DNA of 64,000 bases, taken from contig NC_079877.1 of assembly GCF_029227915.1 (NCBI RefSeq), positions 32,701,851-32,765,850 of the forward strand, written 5' to 3'. The position numbers were made by a program, and so were the translations under genes. How positions within the stretch are numbered: position 1 is the first letter of the stretch; the number at the start of each line of letters is the position of its first letter. The notes below the pieces were generated by a model that was given only the letters and a program-made list of their open reading frames with translations, had not been told where the DNA came from and searched no databases. Shown piece by piece: positions 10,437 to 23,560 of this stretch. The stretch comes from Hydractinia symbiolongicarpus. Lineage: Eukaryota; Cnidaria; Hydrozoa; Anthoathecata; Hydractiniidae.

Positions 10437-11340
10437 TCGTTTGCCGGCGATTAAACTTCTTTTATTCAGCGTCTCATCAAAAATGAAAACATTTTTAAAA
10501 ACTACAAGTCTCGTGGGCTTTAGTGGTGAAATAATAATTTAAAAAATCGTTCTGGAAATGAGTTTATACCCTGGGTACTATCTTTGTATACTTTTGACTA
10601 TACAGGCCGAGTCCGGGATTTACGGGAAATCGCAGGTTTTCGTTTGCCGGCTATTAAACTTCTTTTATTCAGCGTCTCATCAAAAATGAAAACATTTTTG
10701 AAAACTGCAAGTCTCATGCGTTTTAGTGGTGAAAAAATAATTTAAAAAATCGTTCGGGAAATGAGTTTACTCCCTGGGTACTTTCTTTGTATACTTTTGA
10801 CTATACGGGCCAAGCCCAGGATTTACGGGAAATGGCAGGTTTTCGTTGCCGGCGATTAAACTTCTTTTATTCAGTGTCTCATTAAAAATGAAAACATTTT
10901 TGAAAACTACAAGTCTCATGCGTTTTAGTGGTGAAAAAATAATATAAAAAATCGTTCCGGAAATGAGTTTACTCACAGGGTACTTTCTTTGTATACATTC
11001 GACTATACGGGCCAAGCCCGGGATCTACGGGAAATCGCGGGTTTTCGTTTGCCTGCGATTAAACCACCTTCATTAAGGGTCTCATCAAAAATGAAAACAT
11101 TTCTGAAAACTACAAGTCTCATGCGTTTTAGTGGTGAAAAAATAATTTAAAAAATCGTTCGGGAAATCAGTTTACTCCCTGGGTACTTTCTTTGTATACT
11201 TTTGACTATACGGGCCGAGTCCGGGATTTACGGGAAGTCGCGGGTTTTCGTTTGCCGGCGATTAAACTTCTTTTATTCAGCGTCTCATCAAAAATGAAAA
11301 CATTTTTAAAAACTATAAGTCTCATGGGCTTTAGTGGTGA
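10437..11340. repeat. Distant repeat, copy a (partner 15308-16212)
   Basis: The run Q-R-S-T-Q recurs 4871 bp downstream (4872 after the 1-bp deletion at about 10846), which is 24 monomers. Shared private variants include 'ctatacaggcc', 'actgcaag', 'cgtgggc' and 'cattaaaaatg'. This copy alone carries the 1-bp deletion 'tcgttgcc'. About 4 kb of other monomers, including family 1 types, separates the copies. Confidence 0.7.
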
Positions 11341-11976
11341 AATAATAATATAAAAAATCGTTCGGGAAATGAGTTTACTCCCTGGGTACTTTCTTTGTAT
11401 ACTTTTGACTATACGGGCCAAGCCCGGGATTTACGGGAAATGGCGGGTATTCGTTTGCCGGCGATTAAACTTCTTTTATTCAGTGTCTCATCAAAAATGA
11501 AAACATTTTTGAAAACTACAAGTCTCGTGCGTTTTAGTGGTGAAAAAATAATTTAAAAAATCGTTCGGGAAATGAGTTTACTCCCTGGGTACTTTCTTTG
11601 TATACTTTTGACTATACGGGCCAAGCCCGGGATTTACGGGAAATGGCGGGTTTTCGTTTGCCGGCGATTAAACTTCTTTTATTCAGTGTCTCATCAAAAA
11701 TGAAAACATTTTTGAAAACTACAAGTCTCATGCGTTTTAGTGGTGAAAAAATAATTTAAAAAATCGTTCGGGAAATGAGTTTACTCACTGGGTACTTTCT
11801 TTGTATACTTTTGACTATACGGGCCGAGCCCGGGATTTACGGGAAGTCGCGGGTTTTCGTTTGCCGGCGATTAAACTTCTTTTATTAAGGGTCTCATCAA
11901 AAATGAAAACATTTCTGAAAACTACAAGTCTCATGCGTTTTAGTGGTGAAAAAATAATTTAAAAAATCGTTCGGGA
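11165..11976. repeat. Four-monomer block Q-I/J-L-N, copy 1
   Basis: It shares with the following block the rare alleles 'gaaatcag', 'actataag...catggg...aatata' and 'gagcccggg'. Its second monomer is an I/J hybrid, with 5' alleles tattcg and cgtgcg and tail aaaaaataattta. It therefore has four monomers where the next copy has five. Confidence 0.65.
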
Positions 11977-12991
11977 AATCAGTTTACTCCCTGGGTACTT
12001 TCTTTGTATACTTTTGACTATACGGGCCGAGTCCGGGATTTACGGGAAGTCGCGGGTTTTCGTTTGCCGGCGATTAAACTTCTTTTATTCAGCGTCTCAT
12101 CAAAAATGAAAACATTTTTAAAAACTATAAGTCTCATGGGCTTTAGTGGTGAAATAATAATATAAAAAATCGTTCGGGAAATGAGTTTACTCCCTGGGTA
12201 CTTTCTTTGTATACTTTTGACTATACGGGCCAAGCCCGGGATTTACGGGAAATGGCGGGTATTCGTTTGCCGGCGATTAAACTTCTTTTATTCAGTGTCT
12301 CATCAAAAATGAAAACATTTTTGAAAACTACAAGTCTCGTGCGTTTTAGTGGTGAAAAGATAATTTAAAAAATCGTTTTGGAAATGAGTTTACTCACAAG
12401 GTACTTTCTTTGTATACATTCGACTATACCGGCCAAGCCCGGGATTTACGGGAAATCGCGGGTTTTCGTTTGCCGGCGATTAAACGACTTTCATTAAGCG
12501 TCTCATCAAAAATGAAAACATTTCTGAAAACTACAAGTCTCATGCGTTTTAGTGGTGAAAAAATAATTTAAAAAATCGTTCGGGAAATGAGTTTACTCCC
12601 TGGGTACTTTCTTTGTATACTTTTGACTATACGGGCCAAGCCCGGGATTTACGGGAAATGGCGGGTTTTCGTTTGCCGGCGATTAAACTTCTTTTATTCA
12701 GTGTCTCATCAAAAATGAAAACATTTTTGAAAACTACAAGTCTCATGCGTTTTAGTGGTGAAAAAATAATTTAAAAAATCGTTCGGGAAATGAGTTTACT
12801 CACTGGGTACTTTCTTTGTATACTTTTGACTATACGGGCCGAGCCCGGGATTTACGGGAAGTCGCGGGTTTTCGTTTGCCGGCGATTAAACTTCTTTTAT
12901 TAAGGGTCTCATCAAAAATGAAAACATTTCTGAAAACTACAAGTCTCATGCGTTTTAGTGGTGAAAAAATAATTTAAAAAATCGTTCGGGA
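11977..12991. repeat. Five-monomer block Q-I-J-L-N, copy 2
   Basis: This is the tandem partner of the preceding block with I and J both present. Either a J-length (203 bp) deletion happened in the first copy or it was gained here; the hybrid nature of the I/J monomer in copy 1 favours deletion there. Confidence 0.65.
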
Positions 12992-15307
12992 AATGAGTTT
13001 ACTCACTGGGTACTTTCTTTGTATACTTTTGACTATACGGGCCGAGTCCGGGATTTACGGGAAGTCGCGGGTTTTCGTTTGCCGGCGATTTAACTTCTTT
13101 TATTCAGCGTCTCATCAAAAATGAAAACATTTTTAAAAACTACAAGTCTCATGCGTTTTAGTGGTGAAAAAATAATATAAAAAATCGTTCGGGAAATGAC
13201 TTTACTCCCTGGGTACTTTCTTTGTATACTTTTGACTATACGGGCCAAGCCCGGGATTTACGGGAAATGGCGGGTATTCGTTTGCCGGCGATTAAACTTT
13301 TTTTATTCAGTGTCTCATCAAAAATGAAAACATTTTCGGAAACTACAAGTCTCATGCGTTTCAGTGGTGAAAAAATAATATAAAAAATCGTTCGGGGAAT
13401 GAGTTTACTCACAGGGTACTTTCTTTGTATACTTTTGACTATACGGGCCAAGCCCAGGATTTACGGGAAATGGCGGGTTTTCGTTTGCCGGCGATTAAAC
13501 TTCTTTTATTCAGTGTCTCATCAAAAATGAAAACATTTTTGAAAACTACAAGTCTCACGAGTTTTAGTGGTGAAAAAATAATATAAAAAATCGTTCGGGA
13601 AATGAGTTTACTCCCTGGGTACTTTCTTTGTATACTTTTGACTATACGGGCCGAGTCCGGGATTTACGGGAAGTCGCGGGTTTTCGTTTGCCGGCGATTT
13701 AACTTCTTTTATTCAGCGTCTCATCAAAAATGAAAACATTTTTAAAAACTACAAGTCTCATGCGTTTTAGTGGTGAAAAAATAATATAAAAAATCGTTCG
13801 GGAAATGAGTTTACTCCCTGGGTACTTTCTTTGTATACTTTTGACTATACGGGCCAAGCCCGGGATTTACGGGAAATGGCGGGTATTCGTTTGCCGGCGA
13901 TTAAACTTTTTTTATTCAGTGTCTCATCAAAAATGAAAACATTTTTGAAAACTACAAGTCTCATGCGTTTCAGTGGTGAAAAAATAATATAAAAAATCGT
14001 TCGGGAAATGAGTTTACTCACAGGGTACTTTCTTTGTATACTTTTGACTATGCGGGCCAAGCCCGGGATTTACGGGAAATGGCGGGTTTTCGTTTGCCGG
14101 CGATTAAACTTCTTTTATTCAGTGTCTCATCAAAAATGAAAACATTTTTGAAAACTACAAGTCTCACGCGTTTTAGTGGTGAAAAAATAATATAAAAAAT
14201 CGTTCGGGAAATGAGTTTACTCCCTGGGTACTTTCTTTGTATACTTTTGATTATACGGGCCGAGTCCGGGGTTTACGGGAAATGGCGGGTTTTCGTTTGC
14301 CGGCGATTAAACTTCTTTCATTCAGCGTCTCATCAAAAATGAAAACATTTTTAAAAACTACAAGTCTCATGCGTTTTAGTGGTGAAAAAATAATATAAAA
14401 AATCGTTCGTGAAATGAGTTTACTCCCTGGGTACTTTCTTTGTATACTTTTGACTATACGGGCCAAGCCCGGGATTTACGGGAAATGGCGGGTTTTCGTT
14501 TGCCGGCGATTAAACTTCTTTTATTCAGTGTCTCATCAAAAATGAAAACATTTTTGAAAACTACAAGTCTCGTGCGTTTTAGTGGTGAAAAGATAATTTA
14601 AAAAATCGTTTTGGAAATGAGTTTACTCACAACGTACTTTCTTTGTATACATTCGACTATACCGGCCAAGCCCGGGATTTACGGGAAATCGCGGGTTTTC
14701 GTTTGCCGGCGATTAAACGACTTTCATTAAGCGTCTCATCAAAAATGAAAACATTTCTGAAAACTACAAGTCTCATGCGTTTTAGTGGTGAAAAAATAAT
14801 TTAAAAAATCGTTCGGGAAATGAGTTTACTCCCTGGGTACTTTCTTTGTATACTTTTGACTATACGGGCCAAGCCCGGGATTTACGGGAAATGGCGGGTT
14901 TTCGTTTGCCGGCGATTAAACTTCTTTTATTCAGTGTCTCATCAAAAATGAAAACATTTTTGAAAACTACAAGTCTCATGCGTTTTAGTGGTGAAAAAAT
15001 AATTTAAAAAATCGTTCGGGAAATGAGTTTACTCACTGGGTACTTTCTTTGTATACTTTTGACTATACGGGCCGAGTCAGGGATTTACGGGAAGTCGCGG
15101 GTTTTCGTTTGCCGGCGATTAAACTTCTTTTATTCAGCGTCTCATCAAAAATGAAAACATTTTTAAAAACTACAAGTCTCATGCGTTTTAGTGGTGAAAA
15201 AATAATATAAAAAATCGTTCGGGAAATGAGTTTACTCCCTGGGTACTTTCTTTGTATACTTTTGATTATACGGGCCGAGTCCGGGGTTTACGGGAAATGG
15301 CAGGTTT

Positions 15308-16212
15308 TCGTTTGCCGGCGATTAAACTTCTTTTATTCAGCGTCTCATCAAAAATGAAAACATTTTTAAAAACTACAAGTCTCGTGGGCTTTAGTGGTGA
15401 AATAATAATTTAAAAAATCGTTCTGGAAATGAGTTTATACCCTGGGTACTATCTTTGTATACTTTTGACTATACAGGCCGAGTCCGGGATTTACGGGAAA
15501 TCGCAGGTTTTCGTTTGCCGGCTATTAAACTTCTTTTATTCAGCGTCTCATCAAAAATGAAAACATTTTTAAAAACTGCAAGTCTCATGCGTTTTAGTGG
15601 TGAAAAAATAATTTAAAAAATCGTTCGGGAAATGAGTTTACTCCCTGGGTACTTTCTTTGTATACTTTTGACTATACGGGCCAAGCCCAGGATTTACGGG
15701 AAATGGCGGGTTTTCGTTTGCCGGCGATTAAACTTCTTTTATTCAGTGTCTCATTAAAAATGAAAACATTTTTGAAAACTACAAGTCTCATGCGTTTTAG
15801 TGGTGAAAAAATAATATAAAAAATCGTTCGGGAAATGAGTTTACTCACAGGGTACTTTCTTTGTATACATTCGACTATACGGGCCAAGCCCGGGATTTAC
15901 GGGAAATCGCGGGTTTTCGTTTGCCTGCGATTAAACCACTTTCATTAAGGGTCTCATCAAAAATGAAAACATTTCTGAAAACTACAAGTCTCATGCGTTT
16001 TAGTGGTGAAAAAATAATTTAAAAAATCGTTCGGGAAATGAGTTTACTCCCTGGGTACTTTCTTTGTATATTTTTGACTATACGGGCCGAGTCCGGGATT
16101 TACGGGAAGTCGCGGGTTTTCGTTTGCCGGCGATTAAACTTCTTTTATTCAGCGTCTCATCAAAAATGAAAACATTTTTAAAAACTATAAGTCTCATGGG
16201 CTTTAGTGGTGA
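15308..16212. repeat. Distant repeat, copy b (partner 10437-11340)
   Basis: This is the partner of the upstream Q-R-S-T-Q run, with the same rare variants 'ctatacaggcc' and 'actgcaag'. It lacks the 1-bp deletion. Its first monomer joins a G-like 5' half (gattata, gtccgggg) to a Q 3' half (cgtgggc), so the left edge is another recombination joint. Confidence 0.7.
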
Positions 16213-17067
16213 AATAATAATTTAAAAAATCGTTCTGGAAATGAGTTTATACCCTGGGTACTATCTTTGTATACTTTTGACTATACGGGCCGAGTCAGGG
16301 ATTTACGGGAAATCGCAGGTTTTTGTTTGCCGGCTATTAAACTTCTTTTATTCAGCGTCTCATCAAAAATGAAAACATTTTTAAAAACTACAAGTCTCAT
16401 GCGTTTCAGTGGTGAAAAAATAATATAAAAAATCGTTCGGGAAATGAGTTTACTCACAGGGTACTTTCTTTGTATACTTTTGACTATACGGGCCAAGCCC
16501 GGGATTTACGGGAAATGGCGGGTTTGCGTTTGCCTGCGATTAAACTTCTTTTATTCAGTGTCTCATCAAAAATGAAAACATTTTTGAAAACTACAAGTCT
16601 CATGCGTTTTAGTGGTGAAAAAATAACATAAAAAATCGTTCGGGAAATGAGTTTACTCACAAGGTACTTTCTTTGTATACATTCGACTATACGGGCCGAG
16701 TCCGGGATTTACGGGAAGTCGCGGGTTTTCGTTTACCGGCGATTAAACTTCTTTTATTCAGCGTCTCATCAAAAATGAAAACATTTTTAAAAACTATAAG
16801 TCTCATGGGCTATAGTGGTGAAATAATAATTTAAAAAATCGTTCTGGAAATGAGTTTATACCCTGGGTACTATCTTTGTATACTTTTGACTATACGGGCC
16901 GAATCCGGGATTTACGGGAAATCGCAGGTTTTCGTTTGCCGGCTATTAAACTTCTTTTATTCAGCGTCTCATCAAAAATGAAAACATTTTTAAAAACTAC
17001 AAGTCTCATGCGTTTCAGTGGTGAAAAAATAATATAAAAAATCGTTCGGGAAATGAGTTTACTCACA

Positions 17068-20000
17068 GGGTACTTTCTTTGTATACTTTTGACTATACGT
17101 GCCAAGCCCAGGATTTACGGGAAATGGCGGGTTTTCGTTTGCCTGCGATTAAACTTCTTTTATTCAGTGTCTCATCAAAAATGAAAACATTTTTGAAAAC
17201 TACAAGTCTCATGCGTTTTAGTGGTGAAAAATTAATATAAAAAATCGTTCGGGAAATGAGTTTACTCACAGGGTACTTTCTTTGTATACATTCGACTATA
17301 CGGGCCAAGCCCGGGATTTACGGGAAATGGCGGGTTTTCGTTTGCCTGCGATTAAACTTCTTTTATTCAGTGTCTCATCAAAAATGAAAACATTTTTAAA
17401 AACTACAAGTCTCATGGGCTTTAGTGGTGAAATAATAATTTAAAAAATCGTTCTGGAAATGAGTTTATACCCTGGGTACTATCTTTGTATACTTTTGACT
17501 ATACGGGCCGAGTCCGGGATTTACGGGAAATCGCAGGTTTTCGTTTGCCGGCTATTAAACTTCTTTTATTCAGCGTCTCATCAAAAATGAAAACATTTTT
17601 GAAAACTACAAGTCTCATGCGTTTCAGTGGTGAAAAAATAATATAAAAAATCGTTCAGGAAATGAGTTTACTCACAGGGTACTTTCTTTGTATACTTTTG
17701 ACTATACGGGCCAAGCCCGGGATTTACGGGAAATGGCGGGTTTTCGTTTGCCGGCGATTAAACTTCTTTTATTCAGTGTCTCATCAAAAATGAAAACATT
17801 TTTGAAACCTACAAGTCTCACGCGTTTTAGTGGTGAAAAAATAATATAAAAAATCGTTCGGGAAATGAGTTTACTCCCTGGGTACTTTCTTTGTATACTT
17901 TTGATTATACGGCCGAGTCCGGGGTTTACGGGAAATGGCGGGTTTTCGTTTGCCGGCGATTAAACTTCTTTCATTCAGCGTCTCATCAAAAATGAAAACA
18001 TTTTTAAAAACTACAAGTCTCATGCGTTTTAGTGGTGAAAAAATAATATAAAAAATCGTTCGTGAAATGAGTTTACTCCCTGGGTACTTTCTTTGTATAC
18101 TTTTGACTATACGGGCCAAGCCCGGGATTTACGGGAAATGGCGGGTTTTCGTTTGCCGGCGATTAAACTTCTTTTATTCAGTGTCTCATCAAAAATGAAA
18201 ACATTTTTGAAAACTACAAGTCTCGTGCGTTTTAGTGGTGAAAAGATAATTTAAAAAATCGTTTTGGAAATGAGTTTACTCAGAAGGTACTTTCTTTGTA
18301 TACATTCGACTATACCGGCCAAGCCCGGGATTTACGGGAAATCGCAGGTTTTCGTTTGCCGGCGATTAAACCACTTTCATTAAGCGTCTCATCAAAAATG
18401 AAAACATTTCTGAAAACTACAAGTCTCATGCGTTTTAGTGGTGAAAAAATAATTTAAAAAATCGTTCGGGAAATGAGTTTATTCCCTGGGTACTTTCTTT
18501 GTATACTTTTGACTATACGGGCCAAGCCCGGGATTTACGGGAAGTCGCGGGTTTTCGTTTACCGGCGATTAAATTTCTTTTATTCAGTGTCTCATCAAAA
18601 ATGAAAACATTTTTAAAAACTATAAGTCTCATGGGCTTTAGTGGTGAAATAATAATTTAAAAAATCGTTCTGGAAATGAGTTTATACCCTGGGTACTATC
18701 TTTGTATACTTTTGACTATACGGGCCGAGTCCGGGATTTACGGGAAATCGCAGATTTTCGTTTGCCGGCTATTAAACTTCTTTTATTCAGCGTCTCATCA
18801 AAAATGAAAACATTTTTAAAAACTACAAGTCTAATGCGTTTCAGTGGTGAAAAAATAATATAAAAAATCGTTCGGGAAATGAGTTTACTCACAGTGTACT
18901 TTCTTTGTATACTTTTGACTATACGTGCCAAGCCCGGGATTTACGGGAAATGGCGGGTTTTCGTTTGCCTGCGATTAAACTTCTTTTATTCAGTGTCTCA
19001 TCAAAAATGAAAACATTTTTGAAAACTACAAGTCTCATGCGTTTTAGTGGTGAAAAAATAATATAAAAAATCGTTCGGGAAATGAGTTTACTCACAGGGT
19101 ACTTTCTTTGTATACATTCGACTATACGGGCCAAGCCCGGGATTTACGGGAAATGGCGGGTTTTCGTTTGCCTGCGATTAAACTTCTTTTATTCAGTGTC
19201 TCATCAAAAATGAAAACATTTTTAAAAACTACAAGTCTCATGGGCTTTAGTGGTGAAATAATAATTTAAAAAATCGTTCTGGAAATGAGTTTATACCCTG
19301 GGTACTATCTTTGTATACTTTTGACTATACGGGCCGAGTCCGGGATTTACGGGAAATCGCAGGTTTTCGTTTGCCGGCTATTAAACTTCTTTTATTCAGC
19401 GTCTCATCAAAAATGAAAAAAATTTTGAAAACTACAAGTCTCATGCGTTTCAGTGGTGAAAAAATAATATAAAAAATCGTTCAGGAAATGAGTTTACTCA
19501 CAGGGCACTTTCTTTGTATACTTTTGACTATACGGGCCAAGCCCGGGATTTACGGGAAATGGCGGGTTTTCGTTTGCCGGCGATTAAACTTCTTTTATTC
19601 AGTGTCTCATCAAAAATGAAATCATTTTTGAAAACTACAAGTCTCACGCGTTTTAGTGGTGAAAAAATAATATAAAAAATCGTTCGGGAAATGAGTTTAC
19701 TCCCTGGGTACTTTCTTTGTATACTTTTGATTATACGGGCCGAGTCCGGGGTTTACGGGAAATGGCGGGTTTTCGTTTGCCGGCGATTAAACTTCTTTCA
19801 TTCAGCGTCTCATCAAAAATGAAAACATTTTTAAAAACTACAAGTCTCATGCGTTTTAGTGGTGAAAAAATAATATAAAAAATCGTTCGTGAAATGAGTT
19901 TACTCCCTGGGTACTTTCTTTGTATACTTTTGACTATACGGGCCAAGCCCGGGATTTACGGGAAATGGCGGGTTTTCGTTTGCCGGCGATTAAACTTCTT

Positions 20001-23000
20001 TTATTCAGTGTCTCATCAAAAATGAAAACATTTTTGAAAACTACAAGTCTCGTGCGTTTTAGTGGTGAAAAGATAATTTAAAAAATCGTTTTGGAAATGA
20101 GTTTACTCACAAGGTACTTTCTTTGTATACATTCGACTATACCGGCCAAGCCCGGGATTTACGGGAAATCGCGGGTTTCCGTTTGCCGGCGATTAAACCA
20201 CTTTCATTAGGCGTCTCATCAAAAATGAAAACATTTCTGAAAAGTACAAGTCTCATGCGTTTTAGTGGTGAAAAAATAATTTAAAAATCGTTCGGGAAAT
20301 GAGTTTACTCCCTGGGTACTTTCTTTGTATACTTTTGACTATACGGGCCAAGCCCGGGATTTACGGGAAATGGCGGGTTTTCGTTTGCCGGCGATTAAAC
20401 TTCTTTTATTCAGTGTCTCATCAAAAATGAAAACATTTTTAAAAACTACAAGTCTCATGCGTTTTAGTGGTGAAAAAATAATATAAAAAATCGTTCGGGA
20501 AATGAGTTTACTCACAGGGTACTTTCTTTGTATACTTTTGACTATACGGGCCAAGCCCGGGATTTACGGGAAATGGCGGGTTTTCGTTTGCCGGCGATTA
20601 AACTTCTTTTATTCAGTGTCTCATCAAAAATGAAAACATTTTTGAAAACTACAAGTCTCATGCGTTTTAGTGGTGAAAAAATAATATAAAAAATCGTTCG
20701 GGAAATGAGTTTACTCCCTGGGTATTTCTTTGTATACTTTTGATTATACGGGCCGAGTCCGGGGTTTACGGGAAATGGCGGGTTTTCGTTTGCCGGCGAT
20801 TAAACTTCTTTCATTCAGCGTCTCATCAAAAATGAAAACATTTTTAAAAACTACAAGTCTCATGCGTTTTAGTGGTGAAAAAATAATATAAAAAATCGTT
20901 CGTGAAATGAGTTTACTCCCTGGGTACTTTCTTTGTATACTTTTGACTATACGGGCCAAGCCCGGGATTTACGGGAAATGGCGGGTTTTCGTTTGCCGGC
21001 GATTAAACTTCTTTTATTCAGTGTCTCATCAAAAATGAAAACATTTTTGAAAACTACAAGTCTCGTGCGTTTTAGTGGTGAAAAGATAATTTAAAAAATC
21101 GTTTTGGAAATGAGTTTACTCACCGGGTACTTTCTTTGTATACATTCGACTATACCGGCCAAGCCCGGGATTTACGGGAAATCGCGGGTTTTCGTTTGCC
21201 GGCGATTAAACCACTTTTATTAAGGGTCTCATCAAAAATGAAAACATTTTTGAAAACTATAAGTCTCATGCGTTTTAGTGGTGAAAAAATAATTTAAAAA
21301 ATCGTTCGGGAAATGAGTGTACTCCCTGGGTACTTTCTTTGTATACTTTTGACTATACGGGCCGAGTCCGGGATTTACGGGAAGTCGCGGGTTTTCGTTT
21401 GCCGGCGATTAAACTTATTTTATTCAGCGTCTCATCAAAAATGAAAACATTTTTAAAAACTACAAGTCTCATGCGTTTTAGTGGTGAAAAAATAATATAA
21501 AAAATCGTTCGGGAAATGAGTTTACTCCCTGGGTACTTTCTTTGTATACTTTTGACTATACGGGCCGAGTCCGGGATTTACGGGAAGTCGCGGGTTTTCG
21601 TTTGCCGGCGATTAAACTTCTTTTATTCAGCGTCTCATCAAAAATGAAAACATTTTTAAAAACTATAAGTCTCATGGGCTTTAGTGGTGAAATAATAATT
21701 TAAAAAATCGTTCTGGAAATGAGTTTATACCCTGGGTACTATCTTTGTATACTTTTGACTATACGGGCCGAGTCCGGGATTTACGGGAAATCGCAGGTTT
21801 TCGTTTGCCGGCTATTAAACTTCTTTTATTCAGCGTCTCATCAAAAATGAAAACATTTTTAAAAACTACAAGTCTCATGCGTTTCAGTGGTGAAAAAATA
21901 ATATAAAAAATCGTTCGGGAAATGAGTTTACTCACAGGGTACTTTCTTTGTATACTTTTGACTATACGGGCCAAGCCCGGGATTTACGGGAAATGGCGGG
22001 TTTTCGTTTGCCTGCGATTAAACTTCTTTTATTCAGTGTCTCATCAAAAATGAAAACATTTTTGAACACTACAAGTCTCATGCGTTTTAGTGGTGAAAAA
22101 ATAATATAAAAAATCGTTCGGGAAATGAGTTTACTCACAGGGTACTTTCTTTGTATACATTCGACTATACGGGCCGAGTCCGGGATTTACGGGAAGTCGC
22201 AGGTTTTCGTTTGCTGGCGATTAAACTTCTTTTATTCAGCGTCTCATCAAAAATGAAAACATTTTTAAAAACTATAAGTCTCATGGGCTTTAGTGGTGTA
22301 ATAATAATTTAAAAAATCGTTCTGGAAATGAGTTTATACCCTGGGTACTATCTTTGTATACTTTTGACTATACGGGCCGAGTCCGGGATTTACGGGAAAT
22401 CGCAGGTTTTCGTTTGCCGGCTATTAAATTTCTTTTATTCAGCGTCTCATCAAAAATGAAAACATTTTTAAAAACTACAAGTCTCATGCGTTTCAGTGGT
22501 GAAAAAATAATATAAAAAATCGTTCGGGAAATGAGTTTACTCACAGGGTACTTTCTTTGTATACTTTTGACTATACGGGCCAAGCCCGGGATTTACGGGA
22601 AATGGCGGGTTTTCGTTTGCCTGCGATTAAACTTCTTTTATTCAGTGTCTCATCAAAAATGAAAACATTTTTGAAAACTACAAGTCTCATGCGTTTTAGT
22701 GGTGAAAAAATAATATAAAAAATCGTTCGGGAAATGAGTTTACTCACAGGGTACTTTCTTTGTATACATTCGACTATACGGGCCAAGCCCGGGATTTACG
22801 GGAAATGGCGGGTTTTCGTTTGCCTGCGATTAAACCACTTTCATTAAGGGTCTCATCAAAAATGAAAACATTTCTGAAAACTACAAGTCTCATGCGTTTT
22901 AGTGGTGAAAAAATAATATAAAAAATCGTTCGGGAAATAAGTTTACTCCCTGGGTACTTTCTTTGTATACTTTTGACTACACGGGCCAAGCCCGGGATTT

Positions 23001-23560
23001 ACGGGAAATGGCGGGTTTTCGTTTGCCGGCGATTAAACTTCTTTTATTCAGTGTCTCATCAAAAATGAAAACATTTCTGAAAACTACAAGTCTCATGCGT
23101 TTTAGTGGTGAAAAAATAATTTAAAAAATCGTTCGGGAAATGAGTTTACTCCCTGGGTACTTTCTTTGTATACTTTTGACTATACGGGCCAAGCCCGGGA
23201 TTTACGGGAAATGGCGGGTTTTCGTTTGCCGGCGATTAAACTTCTTTTATTCAGTGTCTCATCAAAAATGAAAACATTTTTAAAAACTACAAGTCTCATG
23301 CGTTTTAGTGGTGAAAAAATAATATAAAAAATCGTTCGGGAAATGAGTTTACTCACAGGGTACTTTCTTTGTATACATTCGACTATACGGGCCAAGGCCG
23401 GGATTTACGGGAAATCGCGGGTTTTCGTTTGCCTGCGATTAAACCACTTTCATTAAGGGTCTCATCAAAAATGAAAACATTTCGGAAAACTACAAGTCTC
23501 ATGCGTTTTAGTGGTGAAAAAATAATTTAAAAAATCGTTCGGGAAATGAGTTTACTCCCT
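17068..23560. repeat. HOR family 2 super-unit, copy 1 (32 monomers, 6493 bp)
   Basis: The unit is 32 x 203 minus 3. The three missing bases are single-base deletions near 17911 (acggccgag), 20283 (tttaaaaatcg) and 20724 (gggtatttc). The first two are also in copy 2; the third is private to this copy, which shows it arose after the duplication. Apart from that I noticed only three substitutions against copy 2 over about 5.7 kb (near 18614, 20731 and 21217). The left edge is where 'cacaggg' here and 'ccctggg' at 23561 become identical. Confidence 0.9.

Larger units (their letters stand above)
10354..17067. repeat. Transition zone between HOR families 1 and 2
   Basis: Family 2 types appear here: Q (gagtccggg, catgggc, gaaataataattta), R (ttataccctgggtactat, atcgcagg, ccggctatt), S (aagcccagg or aagcccggg with aatata) and T (attcgactatacggg, cctgcg, aaaccactttc, aagggtc). 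Family 1 monomers return at 13195-15021 in the order A H P A H G I J L plus an N/Q hybrid. The last 2 kb, from 15022, is R-rich with three- and four-monomer local periodicity. One 1-bp deletion falls near 10846. Confidence 0.75.

Noticed and set aside
10997-11010. 'cattcgactatac' as a Pol III B box or tRNA T-arm
   Set aside because: TTCGACT resembles the T-loop, but the paired T-stem, an upstream A box and any cloverleaf are missing.
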